DNA from: an uncultured Erysipelotrichaceae bacterium
GTDB taxonomy: Bacteria; Bacillota_I; Bacilli_A; RF39; UBA660
Reading direction: 5' to 3'
DNA length: 14,581 nt
NCBI GenBank assembly: GCA_902796215.1
Contig: CADBNY010000101.1
Span: 1-14,581 of the forward strand
Numbering within the stretch: the stretch's first letter is position 1; every line of letters begins with the position of its first letter. This document shows positions 1-5,877 of this stretch, piece by piece. The position numbers and the translations under genes were made by a program. A model generated the notes under the pieces. It was not told the DNA's origin and did not search any database. It saw only the letters and a program-made list of their open reading frames with translations.

Positions 1-1
1 A

Positions 2-103
2 GATCTAGGAAAGAAGTGTTTTGCAATAAATGAAATAGAAAACAAAATTGAAAATGATAAATTAATAAATGATGTCATTAAAAATTGTAGTATAGATAAT
101 TAA
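2..103 (+). CDS. C-terminal end of an unidentified protein (partial)
   Basis: An open frame enters from the left edge and runs 33 codons to a TAA at 101-103. The residues are rich in Asn, Ile, Lys and Asp and read like an ordinary amphipathic protein tail. No motif is recognisable and the N-terminal part lies outside the window. The same-strand orientation and the structured leader that follows it suggest it is another member of the single-gene series to the right. Its identity cannot be determined from this piece. Confidence 0.5.
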   Translation, partial: DLGKKCFAINEIENKIENDKLINDVIKNCSIDN

Positions 104-111
104 TAGTATTT

Positions 112-305
112 ATGGTAAGATTTATATGTAAAGCATTTTAGTAATGAATATATAAAAATATCAATAAATGTAGCATTATTTTCACCATAGAACATGCTTA
201 GTTCTAGGAGTTTAAGAACACCTAGTACAGCCATAGCAGATATGGTCTTGCCCTAGGACAGGGCATTGTGAAGTACTCGCAGTTTTAGAAAAAAGTAAGG
301 AGGGA
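112..305 (+). promoter_or_regulatory. structured leader A, upstream of the EEP gene
   Basis: The gap before the EEP gene is folded. AGTAC (224-228) pairs with GTACT (273-277) and encloses CCATA/TATGG (231-235/241-245) and TGCCCT/AGGGCA (249-254/260-265), giving a three-helix junction. Upstream, GTTCT (201-205) can pair with AGAAC on either side (189-193 or 215-219), so two folds compete. TATGGT (112-117) can pair with ACCATA (184-189) or with the CCATA at 231-235. The tail TTTTAGAAAAA (283-293) recurs in leader D, and the region 195-295 aligns block by block with leader F (ATGCTTAG, TTCTAG-AGTTTAA, TTAGTACA, ATATG-TCTT, GCAGTTT). There is no U-tract terminator before the AGGAGG site, so any control would more likely act on translation. 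The pairings are seen; the function is inferred. Confidence 0.6.
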
Positions 306-310
306 TAAAA

Positions 311-1066
311 ATGAAGTTAAAAATTGCAAACTATAATATAAGTGGAGGATTTTATAATGATAAGGATCAAACAGAGTATTTAGATAAAGAAAGAGTAGAT
401 AACGTTGATGATAAATTATTAAATCAAATTATTGAGACAATCAATAATGAAAATATAGATGTAATTTGTTTTGAAGAAATAATAACTACAGATAGAATTG
501 AATACATTAAAAGAATCTGTGATGGTACTAACTTAAAGAATTATGAATTTTATGAATTAAGTGAAAGTAATATTGTAAAAGATACTAATTGTGGAATAGC
601 AGTATTATCTAAATATCCATTAGAAGTAATTAAACGAGAATTATTTCCTAACCCAGCCTTAACGAAAACAACTAAATCAGGAAAGACATATTATTTATAT
701 GATAAAGGCTATATGATAGTTAATATTTCAATAGACGATAAAAAGGTTAAATTATTAACTCATCATGGTTTTCCGTATAGAACTTTTGACTCAACTGCAG
801 AGGATAATATACAGGTATTTGAATTTTTTGATAATAGAATTGATGAACATAAACCAGATATTATCACTGGGGATTTTAATGTAGAAGATATGATGGTACT
901 TATGCCGAATACAAAGAGCAATTATATAAGAACCATTAATAAGGTAACAACAGTTGAAGGTAAAAAACTTGATGATATTTTAATACATAAAAATATTAAT
1001 TACTCAAGTAATGTTTTAAAATTATTATCAGATCATTTTATGGTGATTAGTGAAATTGAAATATAA
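311..1066 (+). CDS. endonuclease/exonuclease/phosphatase (EEP) superfamily hydrolase
   Basis: A 251-residue protein with all the landmark motifs of the EEP (DNase I/exonuclease III-like) fold, in order: an N-terminal IANYNIS strand carrying the Asn (about residue 9), the metal-binding Glu in CFEEI (55-56), GIAVLSKYP (95-103), the HHGFP histidine (151-152), GDFN (187-190) and the terminal SDH catalytic pair (240-242). Family members cleave phosphodiester bonds in nucleic acids, nucleotides or phospholipids using a divalent metal; this sequence alone does not say which. There is no signal peptide, so it is probably cytosolic. The start is fixed by AGGAGG 7 nt upstream. It sits behind leader A and is followed by a promoter-like site rather than a co-transcribed gene. 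The fold assignment is firm; the substrate is unknown. Confidence 0.85.
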   Translation: MKLKIANYNISGGFYNDKDQTEYLDKERVDNVDDKLLNQIIETINNENIDVICFEEIITTDRIEYIKRICDGTNLKNYEFYELSESNIVKDTNCGIAVLSKYPLEVIKRELFPNPALTKTTKSGKTYYLYDKGYMIVNISIDDKKVKLLTHHGFPYRTFDSTAEDNIQVFEFFDNRIDEHKPDIITGDFNVEDMMVLMPNTKSNYIRTINKVTTVEGKKLDDILIHKNINYSSNVLKLLSDHFMVISEIEI

Positions 1067-1079
1067 AACATGAAATTAT

Positions 1080-1106
1080 TTGCAATAATATGAAATAGTT
1101 TATAAT
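1080..1106 (+). promoter_or_regulatory. probable promoter for the 1173 gene
   Basis: TTGCAA (1080-1085) and TATAAT (1101-1106) are spaced by 15 bp, slightly short of the ideal 17. Transcription would start near 1113 and leave a simple 60-nt leader. A second TATAAT at 1113-1118 has no matching -35. This gap, unlike its neighbours, shows no TTAGTAC-type leader. Confidence 0.4.
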
Positions 1107-1172
1107 ATAGTATATAATAAGCTGTAAATCTAAATTAATTTATAAAAAAGAAATAATTTTAGGAGGAGGTTT

Positions 1173-2045
1173 ATGGAAAAAACTATAGAATTAAATCCAT
1201 ATCAACAAACTGCATATTGGTGGATAAATATAATACGTGCAAAAGTCGATGAATTATACATTTATAAAAACCGAACAGGAAAACTAAAGGACGATGGGGA
1301 AGAAAAATTCTTGAGTATTTTTGGGGAATATAGTGAAAAAGATTGGAGAAATATTTATATTTCTTTACAAGACTGTATTAAAAATGATGTATATAATTAT
1401 ATTCCAACAGGTGATATGTTACACCCTGATTGTTTTAGTCAGGATACAGCAAAGGGAAGACACACAAGACTTAATGAAGAGATATCAAAAATTTTGAATA
1501 TAGAAGTTCCTAACATAAGACTTGCTAATATTGGTAAAAAAGATTCTGTTATATATACCGATTATACAAGTTCTTATGAATGGTATAAATCATGTGGAAT
1601 AGCAGAGTTACCAGTTGAATATAAGTGTGATTATAATTATGTATTAACTGGTGATTTGGAGGAACTTGATTTTTATAATTTAGTACTAGCGACATGTCTT
1701 ATAATTCATGATAGAGGAAGAAATTTTATTTCTATGGATATATTAAGAGGAGTTTTTTGTGAAGAATATAAAAAGCACATAAATATACCGAATGACATAG
1801 ATGATATTTATAAAGAATTTAATAATGTGTTTATTGCATTTCAAGAAAGAATTGATATATCAAGGTTCTGGGAAAAAATTTTTCACTATTGGTATCCAAA
1901 AAAAACTGACAAAAATGGCTTGGATTGTTATATGAAACTAGCAAATGAATTTGCATCAACAATAATAAATGAATTTGATTATCATCAAGACGGAAATGAT
2001 TCTACTAAGTCTTTAGTATTAACTAGACAAGAAAATAAACTTTGA
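1173..2045 (+). CDS. unrecognised soluble 290-residue protein
   Basis: The start codon is set by a strong AGGAGGAGG Shine-Dalgarno run (1161-1169) and the gene ends in TGA. The product is mixed alpha/beta, Trp- and Tyr-rich near the N-terminus (YQQTAYWWINIIRAKVDEL, residues about 10-28), with conserved-looking patches EKDWRNIY (about 55-62), DTAKGRHTRLNEE (about 91-103) and YTSSYEWYKSCGIAELP (about 131-147). No signal peptide or membrane segment is visible and no catalytic motif is convincing. It is the only intact gene in the left half with a plain leader, a likely promoter of its own and a strong terminator, so it is probably monocistronic. The Trp-rich N-terminus and Lys/Arg-Glu patches would be compatible with a nucleic-acid or protein-binding role, but I assign no function. 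Confidence 0.7.
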   Translation: MEKTIELNPYQQTAYWWINIIRAKVDELYIYKNRTGKLKDDGEEKFLSIFGEYSEKDWRNIYISLQDCIKNDVYNYIPTGDMLHPDCFSQDTAKGRHTRLNEEISKILNIEVPNIRLANIGKKDSVIYTDYTSSYEWYKSCGIAELPVEYKCDYNYVLTGDLEELDFYNLVLATCLIIHDRGRNFISMDILRGVFCEEYKKHINIPNDIDDIYKEFNNVFIAFQERIDISRFWEKIFHYWYPKKTDKNGLDCYMKLANEFASTIINEFDYHQDGNDSTKSLVLTRQENKL

Positions 2046-2078
2046 AAATCATTTTTTAAATATATATTATGATAATAT

Positions 2079-2099
2079 AAGAGAATTATTCTCTTTTTT
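2079..2099 (+). terminator. rho-independent terminator after the 1173 gene
   Basis: A perfect 7-bp stem, AAGAGAA (2079-2085) with TTCTCTT (2089-2095), has a 3-nt loop and runs directly into further T residues to 2099. It lies 34 nt past the stop codon. Confidence 0.8.
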
Positions 2100-2129
2100 C
2101 ATTATAAAACAAAAGAAGGAGTACTGAAT

Positions 2130-2256
2130 ATATCATAACTTTGTAATGATATGAACCAAATTAAGAGACTATAAAAAATTGATTTATTTCTGACATAGAA
2201 TTAGTACTTGTAATTTATTTGAAATCACAAATTGTGACCTTAAGTTAAACTGTATT
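2130..2256 (+). promoter_or_regulatory. structured leader B1, before a gene remnant
   Basis: It opens with a perfect 7-bp hairpin, ATATCAT (2130-2136) with ATGATAT (2146-2152). Then TTAGTAC appears, with AGTAC (2203-2207) able to pair with GTATT (2252-2256), enclosing a TCAC/GTGA hairpin (2225-2228/2234-2237). This is the same order of elements, with the same wobble-containing AGTAC/GTATT helix, as leader F. No long-range partner for the segment after the box was found. It leads into a 21-codon remnant rather than an intact gene, so it is probably a relic copy. Confidence 0.45.
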
Positions 2257-2267
2257 AAAAGTTAAAA

Positions 2268-2333
2268 ATGACTGCTAAAGAGAGTTTTGACATTATGAGA
2301 GCATTTGCTAAAAGGGGATATTATATTAATTAA
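2268..2333 (+). pseudogene. 21-codon gene remnant or microprotein
   Basis: An ATG opens a 21-residue frame ending in TAA, containing KESFDIMRAFAKRGYY, which has the helix-like composition of real protein rather than of translated spacer. No ribosome-binding site precedes it, and the frame continues upstream for only three codons before a stop. The most economical reading is the last piece of a larger gene whose body was deleted, left between leaders B1 and B2. A genuine small peptide gene cannot be excluded. Confidence 0.3.
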
Positions 2334-2348
2334 AATGTGTAATGACTT

Positions 2349-2387
2349 AGTACTGCAGTGATACAACCTATCAAGAAAAACTCTTGA
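2349..2387 (+). promoter_or_regulatory. partial leader B2, upstream of the small basic protein
   Basis: AGTAC (2349-2353, in the context CTTAGTAC) is followed by a 6-bp hairpin, TCAAGA (2371-2376) with TCTTGA (2382-2387). The box-then-hairpin order and spacing match the other leaders, but I find no returning GTACT/GTATT strand and no TTTTAGAAA tail. It is either a truncated copy or a diverged one. Confidence 0.35.
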
Positions 2388-2435
2388 AACCAAAAATAAG
2401 ATATTATAAAATAACAATCAAATGAGGTGAAAAAT

Positions 2436-2696
2436 ATGAGTATGAAGCAATTATATGAATTAAAATGTAAATTAAAAAAATTATCTGTTTTATTATGCAA
2501 AAGAAAAAATAATGAGGAAGGTATTACAGTAATGATTGGTAGTGGTGAAGATGTTATATTTGTTAGAAAAAAGTTGAGTGAGAGATACATGTTATCAGAT
2601 GGCTCATTTCTAATTCATGATAATACTTCCTTAGATGATTCAATGTATAGAAAACCTAAGGCTTTTATTAAAAAAGCTAAGAAAAAAAATAGATAA
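2436..2696 (+). CDS. small basic protein of unknown function
   Basis: An 86-residue protein. I chose the ATG at 2436 because GAGGTGA lies 5 nt upstream; an in-frame GTG at 2427 falls inside that ribosome-binding site and is less likely. The N-terminal 25 residues form a Leu/Lys-rich amphipathic helix (KQLYELKCKLKKLSVLL), the centre has a short beta-like GITVMIGSGEDVIFVRKKL segment (about 29-48), and the C-terminus is a Lys-rich tail (RKPKAFIKKAKKKNR). The positive charge suggests contact with nucleic acid, which is inference. There is no transmembrane helix and no family I recognise. It is preceded by partial leader B2 and followed at once by leader C. Confidence 0.6.
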   Translation: MSMKQLYELKCKLKKLSVLLCKRKNNEEGITVMIGSGEDVIFVRKKLSERYMLSDGSFLIHDNTSLDDSMYRKPKAFIKKAKKKNR

Positions 2697-2705
2697 TTTT
2701 GTTAA

Positions 2706-2832
2706 CTTATTCCTAATATTCTAACAATGATGTTAGTATTGTGCATAGAAATATTTTTTAATATGAAACATGGTTAGAGGGTATATTCCTGAATAGGTGC
2801 TCATCAATTGTGAGAGTACAGTATTAGAAAGG
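2706..2832 (+). promoter_or_regulatory. structured leader C, upstream of the S51 peptidase
   Basis: It contains a hairpin AATA-CTAAC/GTTAG-TATT (2715-2740), a GTAT/GTAC helix (2781-2784/2816-2819) in the position of the AGTAC/GTACT helix, an enclosed CTCA/TGAG hairpin (2800-2803/2811-2814) and a TATTAGAAAGG tail (2822-2832) that doubles as the ribosome-binding region. CTTATTC (2706-2712) is complementary over 7 bp, with one G-U, to GAATAGG (2791-2797), just after the box. This competes with a local TATT/AATA hairpin (2784-2787/2792-2795). The GTAT/GTAC helix is weak, so this copy rests mainly on order of elements and on the tail. Confidence 0.45.
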
Positions 2833-2841
2833 AAGTAAATT

Positions 2842-3429
2842 ATGAATATTATTTTATCATCAAAAATATTTGGAGATGATATTGCTACTAAAAAATTGAA
2901 ACGTATAATAAATAAAAACTTCAATGAATTAAAAGTGCTATTAGTTTCGACTCCGTGTATACCATATGGTCCTGAAAAGTATTTAAAAGAATTATTGAAG
3001 TGTGGATTTAAAGAAGAAAATATTATATTTTTTGATTACAAAAAAGCCTTTAAATATAATAATCTAGATATTGATATTATCTATGTAACCGGAGGAAATA
3101 CTTTTACTGGTTTAAAGTTAATTAAAGAATGTGGTTTTGATAAAGGAATCATTAATTATATTAACAATAATATTATGTATATAGGCCGTAGTGCTGGGGC
3201 GCATTTAATTACAAAAGATGTTGAACATATTTTAGAATTTGATTCAAACGAGGTGGGGCTAAGCGATTATAATGCTCTTGGTATATTTGATGGTATACTG
3301 ATATGTCATTATGATAAAACTCGTGAAGAAATATATAATAGATTATTGGAAAATAAAAAATATAATGTTTATACTTTAACAAATCAAGAATTATTGCATA
3401 TAACTAATGACAAAATAGAAAGAATATAA
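2842..3429 (+). CDS. peptidase E-like (family S51) serine hydrolase
   Basis: A 195-residue protein with the class I glutamine amidotransferase-like fold of the S51 peptidases. Visible landmarks are VTGGNTF (82-88, the ligand-loop motif), the nucleophile elbow GRSAGAH (115-121, Ser117), an Asp near residue 134 and ICHYD (154-158, His156). These lie at nearly the same spacing as the Ser120-Asp135-His157 triad of enterobacterial PepE. Known members are cytosolic Asp-X dipeptidases or cyanophycinases; at about 195 residues this one is slightly shorter than PepE (about 230). The start follows AAAGGAAG. It stands alone behind leader C, with no transporter or amino-acid gene beside it, so its real substrate may differ from that of PepE. 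Confidence 0.82.
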   Translation: MNIILSSKIFGDDIATKKLKRIINKNFNELKVLLVSTPCIPYGPEKYLKELLKCGFKEENIIFFDYKKAFKYNNLDIDIIYVTGGNTFTGLKLIKECGFDKGIINYINNNIMYIGRSAGAHLITKDVEHILEFDSNEVGLSDYNALGIFDGILICHYDKTREEIYNRLLENKKYNVYTLTNQELLHITNDKIERI

Positions 3430-3442
3430 TAATTTTTAAGTT

Positions 3443-3567
3443 AGTGCTAATGTGTAAATAATTAGGGTGGTTCATAGCTAGAAAATATTCCTAATACTGA
3501 AGTAAGGTTAGGGTACTTAGCACTGACACTGATCAACTTATGTTGGGCGGTTATGATTTTAGAAAAA
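3443..3567 (+). promoter_or_regulatory. structured leader D, upstream of the deoxyribosyltransferase-like gene
   Basis: The clearest long-range pairing in the window is here: AGTGCTAA (3443-3450) is perfectly complementary to TTAGCACT (3517-3524), which directly follows a GGTAC box (3512-3516). CTAAT (3447-3451) can instead pair locally with ATTAG (3461-3465), so the two states exclude each other. A CAAC/GTTG hairpin follows (3534-3537/3542-3545), then the tail TTTTAGAAAAA, shared with leader A. The block TAAATAA-TAGG-T-GTT (3455-3472) aligns with leader G. I could not find a clean partner for the GGTAC strand. The stretch AGGGTGGTTC recalls a T-box but the rest of that motif is absent. Confidence 0.5.
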
Positions 3568-3599
3568 TGATATAAAATAAAAAAACTGGGGGTGATATT

Positions 3600-4145
3600 A
3601 TGAGAAAATATTTGTGTGACGAATACAAAACTGTGGCATTATTGGGATCATTTGGAAAACATTATGATTTGATGACTGAAGTCGCAAGAAAACTTATTAG
3701 TAATGGGTTTGATGTGTTGGCTCCTAATTTGAATGGGATAAAAAATGATAATTCTGGATTTTTAATATTAAATGGTGATGAAAATAAAAGTGAAGAATTG
3801 TTAGAAGATGATTATTTAGATAATTGTTTGAAAGCTGATTGCGTATATGTTTGTAATAAAGATGGTTATATTGGCAGAACAGTTGCTTTTGAACTAGGAA
3901 CTCTACAATGTTATGGTCAAGAAGTTTTTTTCATGGAAGAACCGATGGATGTTTTAATTAGAAAATTGATACCACCATATCATACTTCTGATATAGATGC
4001 TTTTATTTCTCAATTAGAAGTGCGCAACGCATTTATACGTGCTTTTTTTGATGATTTCTTGGATGATCCTACAAATTTGTGTAAGCCATTTGGATTAATA
4101 AAAAAAAGAATTTCAAGGTCATGTTGTAAACGTTATTTTAAATAA
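3600..4145 (+). CDS. nucleoside 2-deoxyribosyltransferase-like protein
   Basis: A 181-residue protein resembling the nucleoside 2-deoxyribosyltransferase fold: an N-terminal VALLGSFGKH strand-loop (about 12-21), a helix and KLISNGFDVLAPNL (31-44), then ADCVYVCNKDGYIGRTVAFELGTLQ (79-103). In that last block an Asn, a GYIG loop and Glu98 stand where the family keeps its substrate-binding and nucleophile residues. Family members cleave or exchange the base of (deoxy)nucleosides through a glycosyl-enzyme intermediate. The C-terminal 45 residues (FFDDFLDDPTN, then a Lys/Arg/Cys-rich end) are not typical and may bind a partner or reflect divergence. The start is supported by GGGGGTGA. It is the sole gene behind leader D. 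Substrate assignment is tentative. Confidence 0.72.
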   Translation: MRKYLCDEYKTVALLGSFGKHYDLMTEVARKLISNGFDVLAPNLNGIKNDNSGFLILNGDENKSEELLEDDYLDNCLKADCVYVCNKDGYIGRTVAFELGTLQCYGQEVFFMEEPMDVLIRKLIPPYHTSDIDAFISQLEVRNAFIRAFFDDFLDDPTNLCKPFGLIKKRISRSCCKRYFK

Positions 4146-4147
4146 AA

Positions 4148-4166
4148 AGATATTGTGAAAATATCT
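4148..4166 (+). other. short intergenic hairpin
   Basis: AGATATT (4148-4154) and AATATCT (4160-4166) form a 7-bp stem with a 5-nt loop just past the preceding stop codon. No U-tract follows, so it is more likely an RNA-stabilising hairpin or a weak pause than a terminator. The low GC makes a chance match possible. Confidence 0.35.
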
Positions 4167-4189
4167 GTGTATTAAAGAGAAGATAAAAT

Positions 4190-4494
4190 ATGAAGGATAT
4201 AAGATTTAAAGATAGTGAAATAAACATAGAATGTTTTTAAATAATGAAGAATTGTTAAATGTGAAAGTTAAATCAAATCAAAATATACTATCTAATACAA
4301 ATACAAAAACAAAAGAATTGGTTACTTCTACTCCAGAAGATGCACGAGTATTTAGTTTAAATACTATTGATAAAATTAAATGCAGTGAATTAAATACTAT
4401 TCTTGAAAATATCCAACGTGATGAGCAATTTGGATTTGAATATCTATCTAATAAAGAAGAAAAGCCAGTGGTATTAACTAAGAAAATTAATTGA
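4190..4494 (+). pseudogene. small gene broken by a one-base frameshift
   Basis: An ATG at 4190, behind a weak GAGAAGA site, opens a frame that stops at 4238-4240. An overlapping frame from 4231 continues to a TGA at 4492-4494. Joined at the run of five T (4234-4238) by a one-base shift, they give one continuous protein of about 100 residues: MKDIRFKDSEINIECF, then LNNEELLNVKVKS onward, ending in EKPVVLTKKIN. The downstream frame on its own has an ATG at 4231 but no ribosome-binding site, which favours the broken-gene reading. Alternatives are a sequencing error in the T run or slippage on it; the run does not match a classical -1 heptamer. The protein is hydrophilic, Asn/Lys/Glu-rich and unrecognised. 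Confidence 0.5.
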
Positions 4495-4557
4495 AAGTAT
4501 TAGATTATTATCAATTTAAAATTTAGCATTTTTTAAAAAAATATCTTTTAGACAAGG

Positions 4558-4790
4558 TAGTAAAAACACTAGCAAGCTGGCATTTTACTAGCTAAGATCG
4601 TGTGTTAAGAAAGAGACACTTAAATTCTGAAACAACTATTTAATAATAGTAGCAGTATGATTATTATCGTATGCTTAGAACCAATCTATTTCTAGAAGTT
4701 TAATAGTGTGTTCTGTTATCTTAGTACAATCTTAGACTATATGTTCTTTATTTCAAGAAGGTATTGCAAATTTATTGCAGTTTAAAAAAG
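4558..4790 (+). promoter_or_regulatory. structured leader F, upstream of the JAMM protease gene
   Basis: The longest leader, about 230 nt. It begins with a perfect 8-bp stem, TAGTAAAA (4558-4565) with TTTTACTA (4583-4590). Next is a two-tier hairpin, AGAAC/GTTCT (4677-4681/4710-4714) enclosing CTATT/AATAG (4686-4690/4702-4706), then TTAGTAC. AGTAC (4723-4727) pairs with GTATT (4761-4765) around a TTCTT/AAGAA hairpin (4744-4748/4755-4759). CTAAGAT (4592-4598) is complementary to ATCTTAG right after the box (4729-4735), and also to the copy at 4718-4724. The bases 4671-4786 align with leader A in several blocks, while the paired strands differ in sequence but keep complementarity. A GCAA/TTGC hairpin precedes the AGGAG site. 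Confidence 0.58.
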
Positions 4791-4800
4791 GAGAAAGAAT

Positions 4801-5532
4801 ATGGAAAAACAAGAATTAGAAAAAAATAGTATTCTAAAAAGCATATATAAAAATATGGGGATATCTGATTACTATAGAGAAGATGGCGGAATTGGATTTG
4901 GATTACTGAAAGAAAGCAATTCATATAATGTAGTATTATTAGATGAAGTTTATAAGAAATTACTACAAGCTAGAAAGGAAACAGATAATTCTGGAATTGA
5001 GCATTTTTTTGCTTTAATGGGATATTTCTATAAAAGTGGTAATGATGATTATTTTGTTTGTACAAGAGGAATATTAGATGATAATAGTACGAATGTAAAT
5101 GATGGTAGATGTAAGGCATCAGAAAGCTTTATAGAAAGATTAAATATAACAGTAAATGAAGAAAAACCTAATTTTATTATTATGTGTCATACTCATCCTA
5201 AATATAGTCAGACATCCTTTGACAGGAATGTATATGATGAGCAATTAGTTGTACAAAGTAAACTTAAACTTCGTGAGTTAGGAATGAATATTAGTGATGG
5301 AGATATTATGGGTTTTATTAATTATAAATTAACTCAAGATAAATGTTTGAATAGATTCTATTTCATAAGTGGAATATCTTTACCAAATGGAGAATTCAAT
5401 ATATTTGATCTTAATAATTTAAAAGATAATCCTATATTAGTATCCATTCCAAATGTTTTTAGAATACAAGAGGATGAATTAGTACCAATACCAAACATTT
5501 GGAACTTAGAAGAGGCAAAAAAGACATATTAA
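4801..5532 (+). CDS. JAMM/MPN-domain metalloprotease-like protein
   Basis: A 243-residue protein with a JAMM zinc site: Glu67 in a hydrophobic helix (IEHFFALMGYFY), HTHP (130-133, the two zinc histidines) and SDGD (165-168, giving the S-x-x-D aspartate). In the textbook motif the SxxD follows HTHP after about seven residues; here about 31 lie between, including a helix-like DEQLVVQSKLKLREL, so this is a variant with an insertion. JAMM enzymes remove ubiquitin-like modifiers or cut isopeptide bonds; bacterial relatives act in sulfur-carrier maturation, DNA repair (RadC) and defence islands. No ubiquitin-like or E1/E2 gene is visible nearby. The C-terminal 50 residues (from about 190) are probably a separate small domain. 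The start is set by AGGAG. Confidence 0.75.
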   Translation: MEKQELEKNSILKSIYKNMGISDYYREDGGIGFGLLKESNSYNVVLLDEVYKKLLQARKETDNSGIEHFFALMGYFYKSGNDDYFVCTRGILDDNSTNVNDGRCKASESFIERLNITVNEEKPNFIIMCHTHPKYSQTSFDRNVYDEQLVVQSKLKLRELGMNISDGDIMGFINYKLTQDKCLNRFYFISGISLPNGEFNIFDLNNLKDNPILVSIPNVFRIQEDELVPIPNIWNLEEAKKTY

Positions 5533-5577
5533 ATATATTGAGAAAAATTCTATCACAATTATAGAAGAAAAATAAAA

Positions 5578-5875
5578 ATGAAAAAATATATAGGCTTAAG
5601 GGAGGATTAAAATCAAATACAAGTAGAGAATAATTTAAATGTGTTTTCTAGTATATATAAATCTGAGTAATGAGCTGCGCTATATCAGTTTTTATATATT
5701 TTCTAATTGATAATATTTTTATGCTTATGATAATATAAAATTTAGAGCTGGAATAGTTTGTGATTATTATGTTGGTGATGTAATAGACACAATAAAAAGA
5801 ATAATTGATATTAAAGAATACGATGAAATAAATATACCATTTTATTATAAAGGATTTAAAGAATTGATAAAATAG
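5578..5875 (+). pseudogene. decayed coding remnant in two frames
   Basis: An ATG at 5578 opens MKKYIGLRED, hits a TAA at 5608-5610 and then stays open in the same frame to 5670. Later, in another frame and with no start codon, 5714-5875 encodes 53 residues of convincing protein (KFRAGIVCDYYVGDVIDTIKRI, then KEYDEINIPFYYKGFKELIK) ending in TAG. Together they look like one gene broken by stops and indels; I cannot name it. The final stop lies 2 nt before the hairpin of leader G, so the remnant occupies exactly the slot of a gene between two leaders. Confidence 0.45.
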
Positions 5876-5877
5876 TT

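Noticed and set aside
195..257. A 20-codon frame beginning ATGCTTAG in leader A, with similar short frames in leader C (2727-2777), leader F (4671-4703) and leader G (5937-5987), suggesting leader peptides for translation attenuation.
   Set aside because: None has a ribosome-binding site, the peptides share no sequence, and the A/F similarity at ATGCTTAG is explained by nucleotide-level alignment of the leaders. Kept only as a remote possibility.
2330..2590. An 86-codon open frame on the minus strand.
   Set aside because: It is antisense to the small basic gene at 2436-2696, is Phe-rich as expected from the complement of Lys/Glu codons, and has no convincing ribosome-binding site.
2733..2924. 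A 63-codon open frame on the minus strand.
   Set aside because: It is antisense to leader C and the start of the S51 peptidase gene, whose motifs show that the plus strand codes.
3461..3475. AGGGTGGTTC in leader D, resembling the AGGGTGG core of T-box antiterminators.
   Set aside because: The rest of the T-box consensus (ACCGCG), a specifier stem and a terminator are absent, and the aligned bases in leader G (AGGATAGTT) break the motif.
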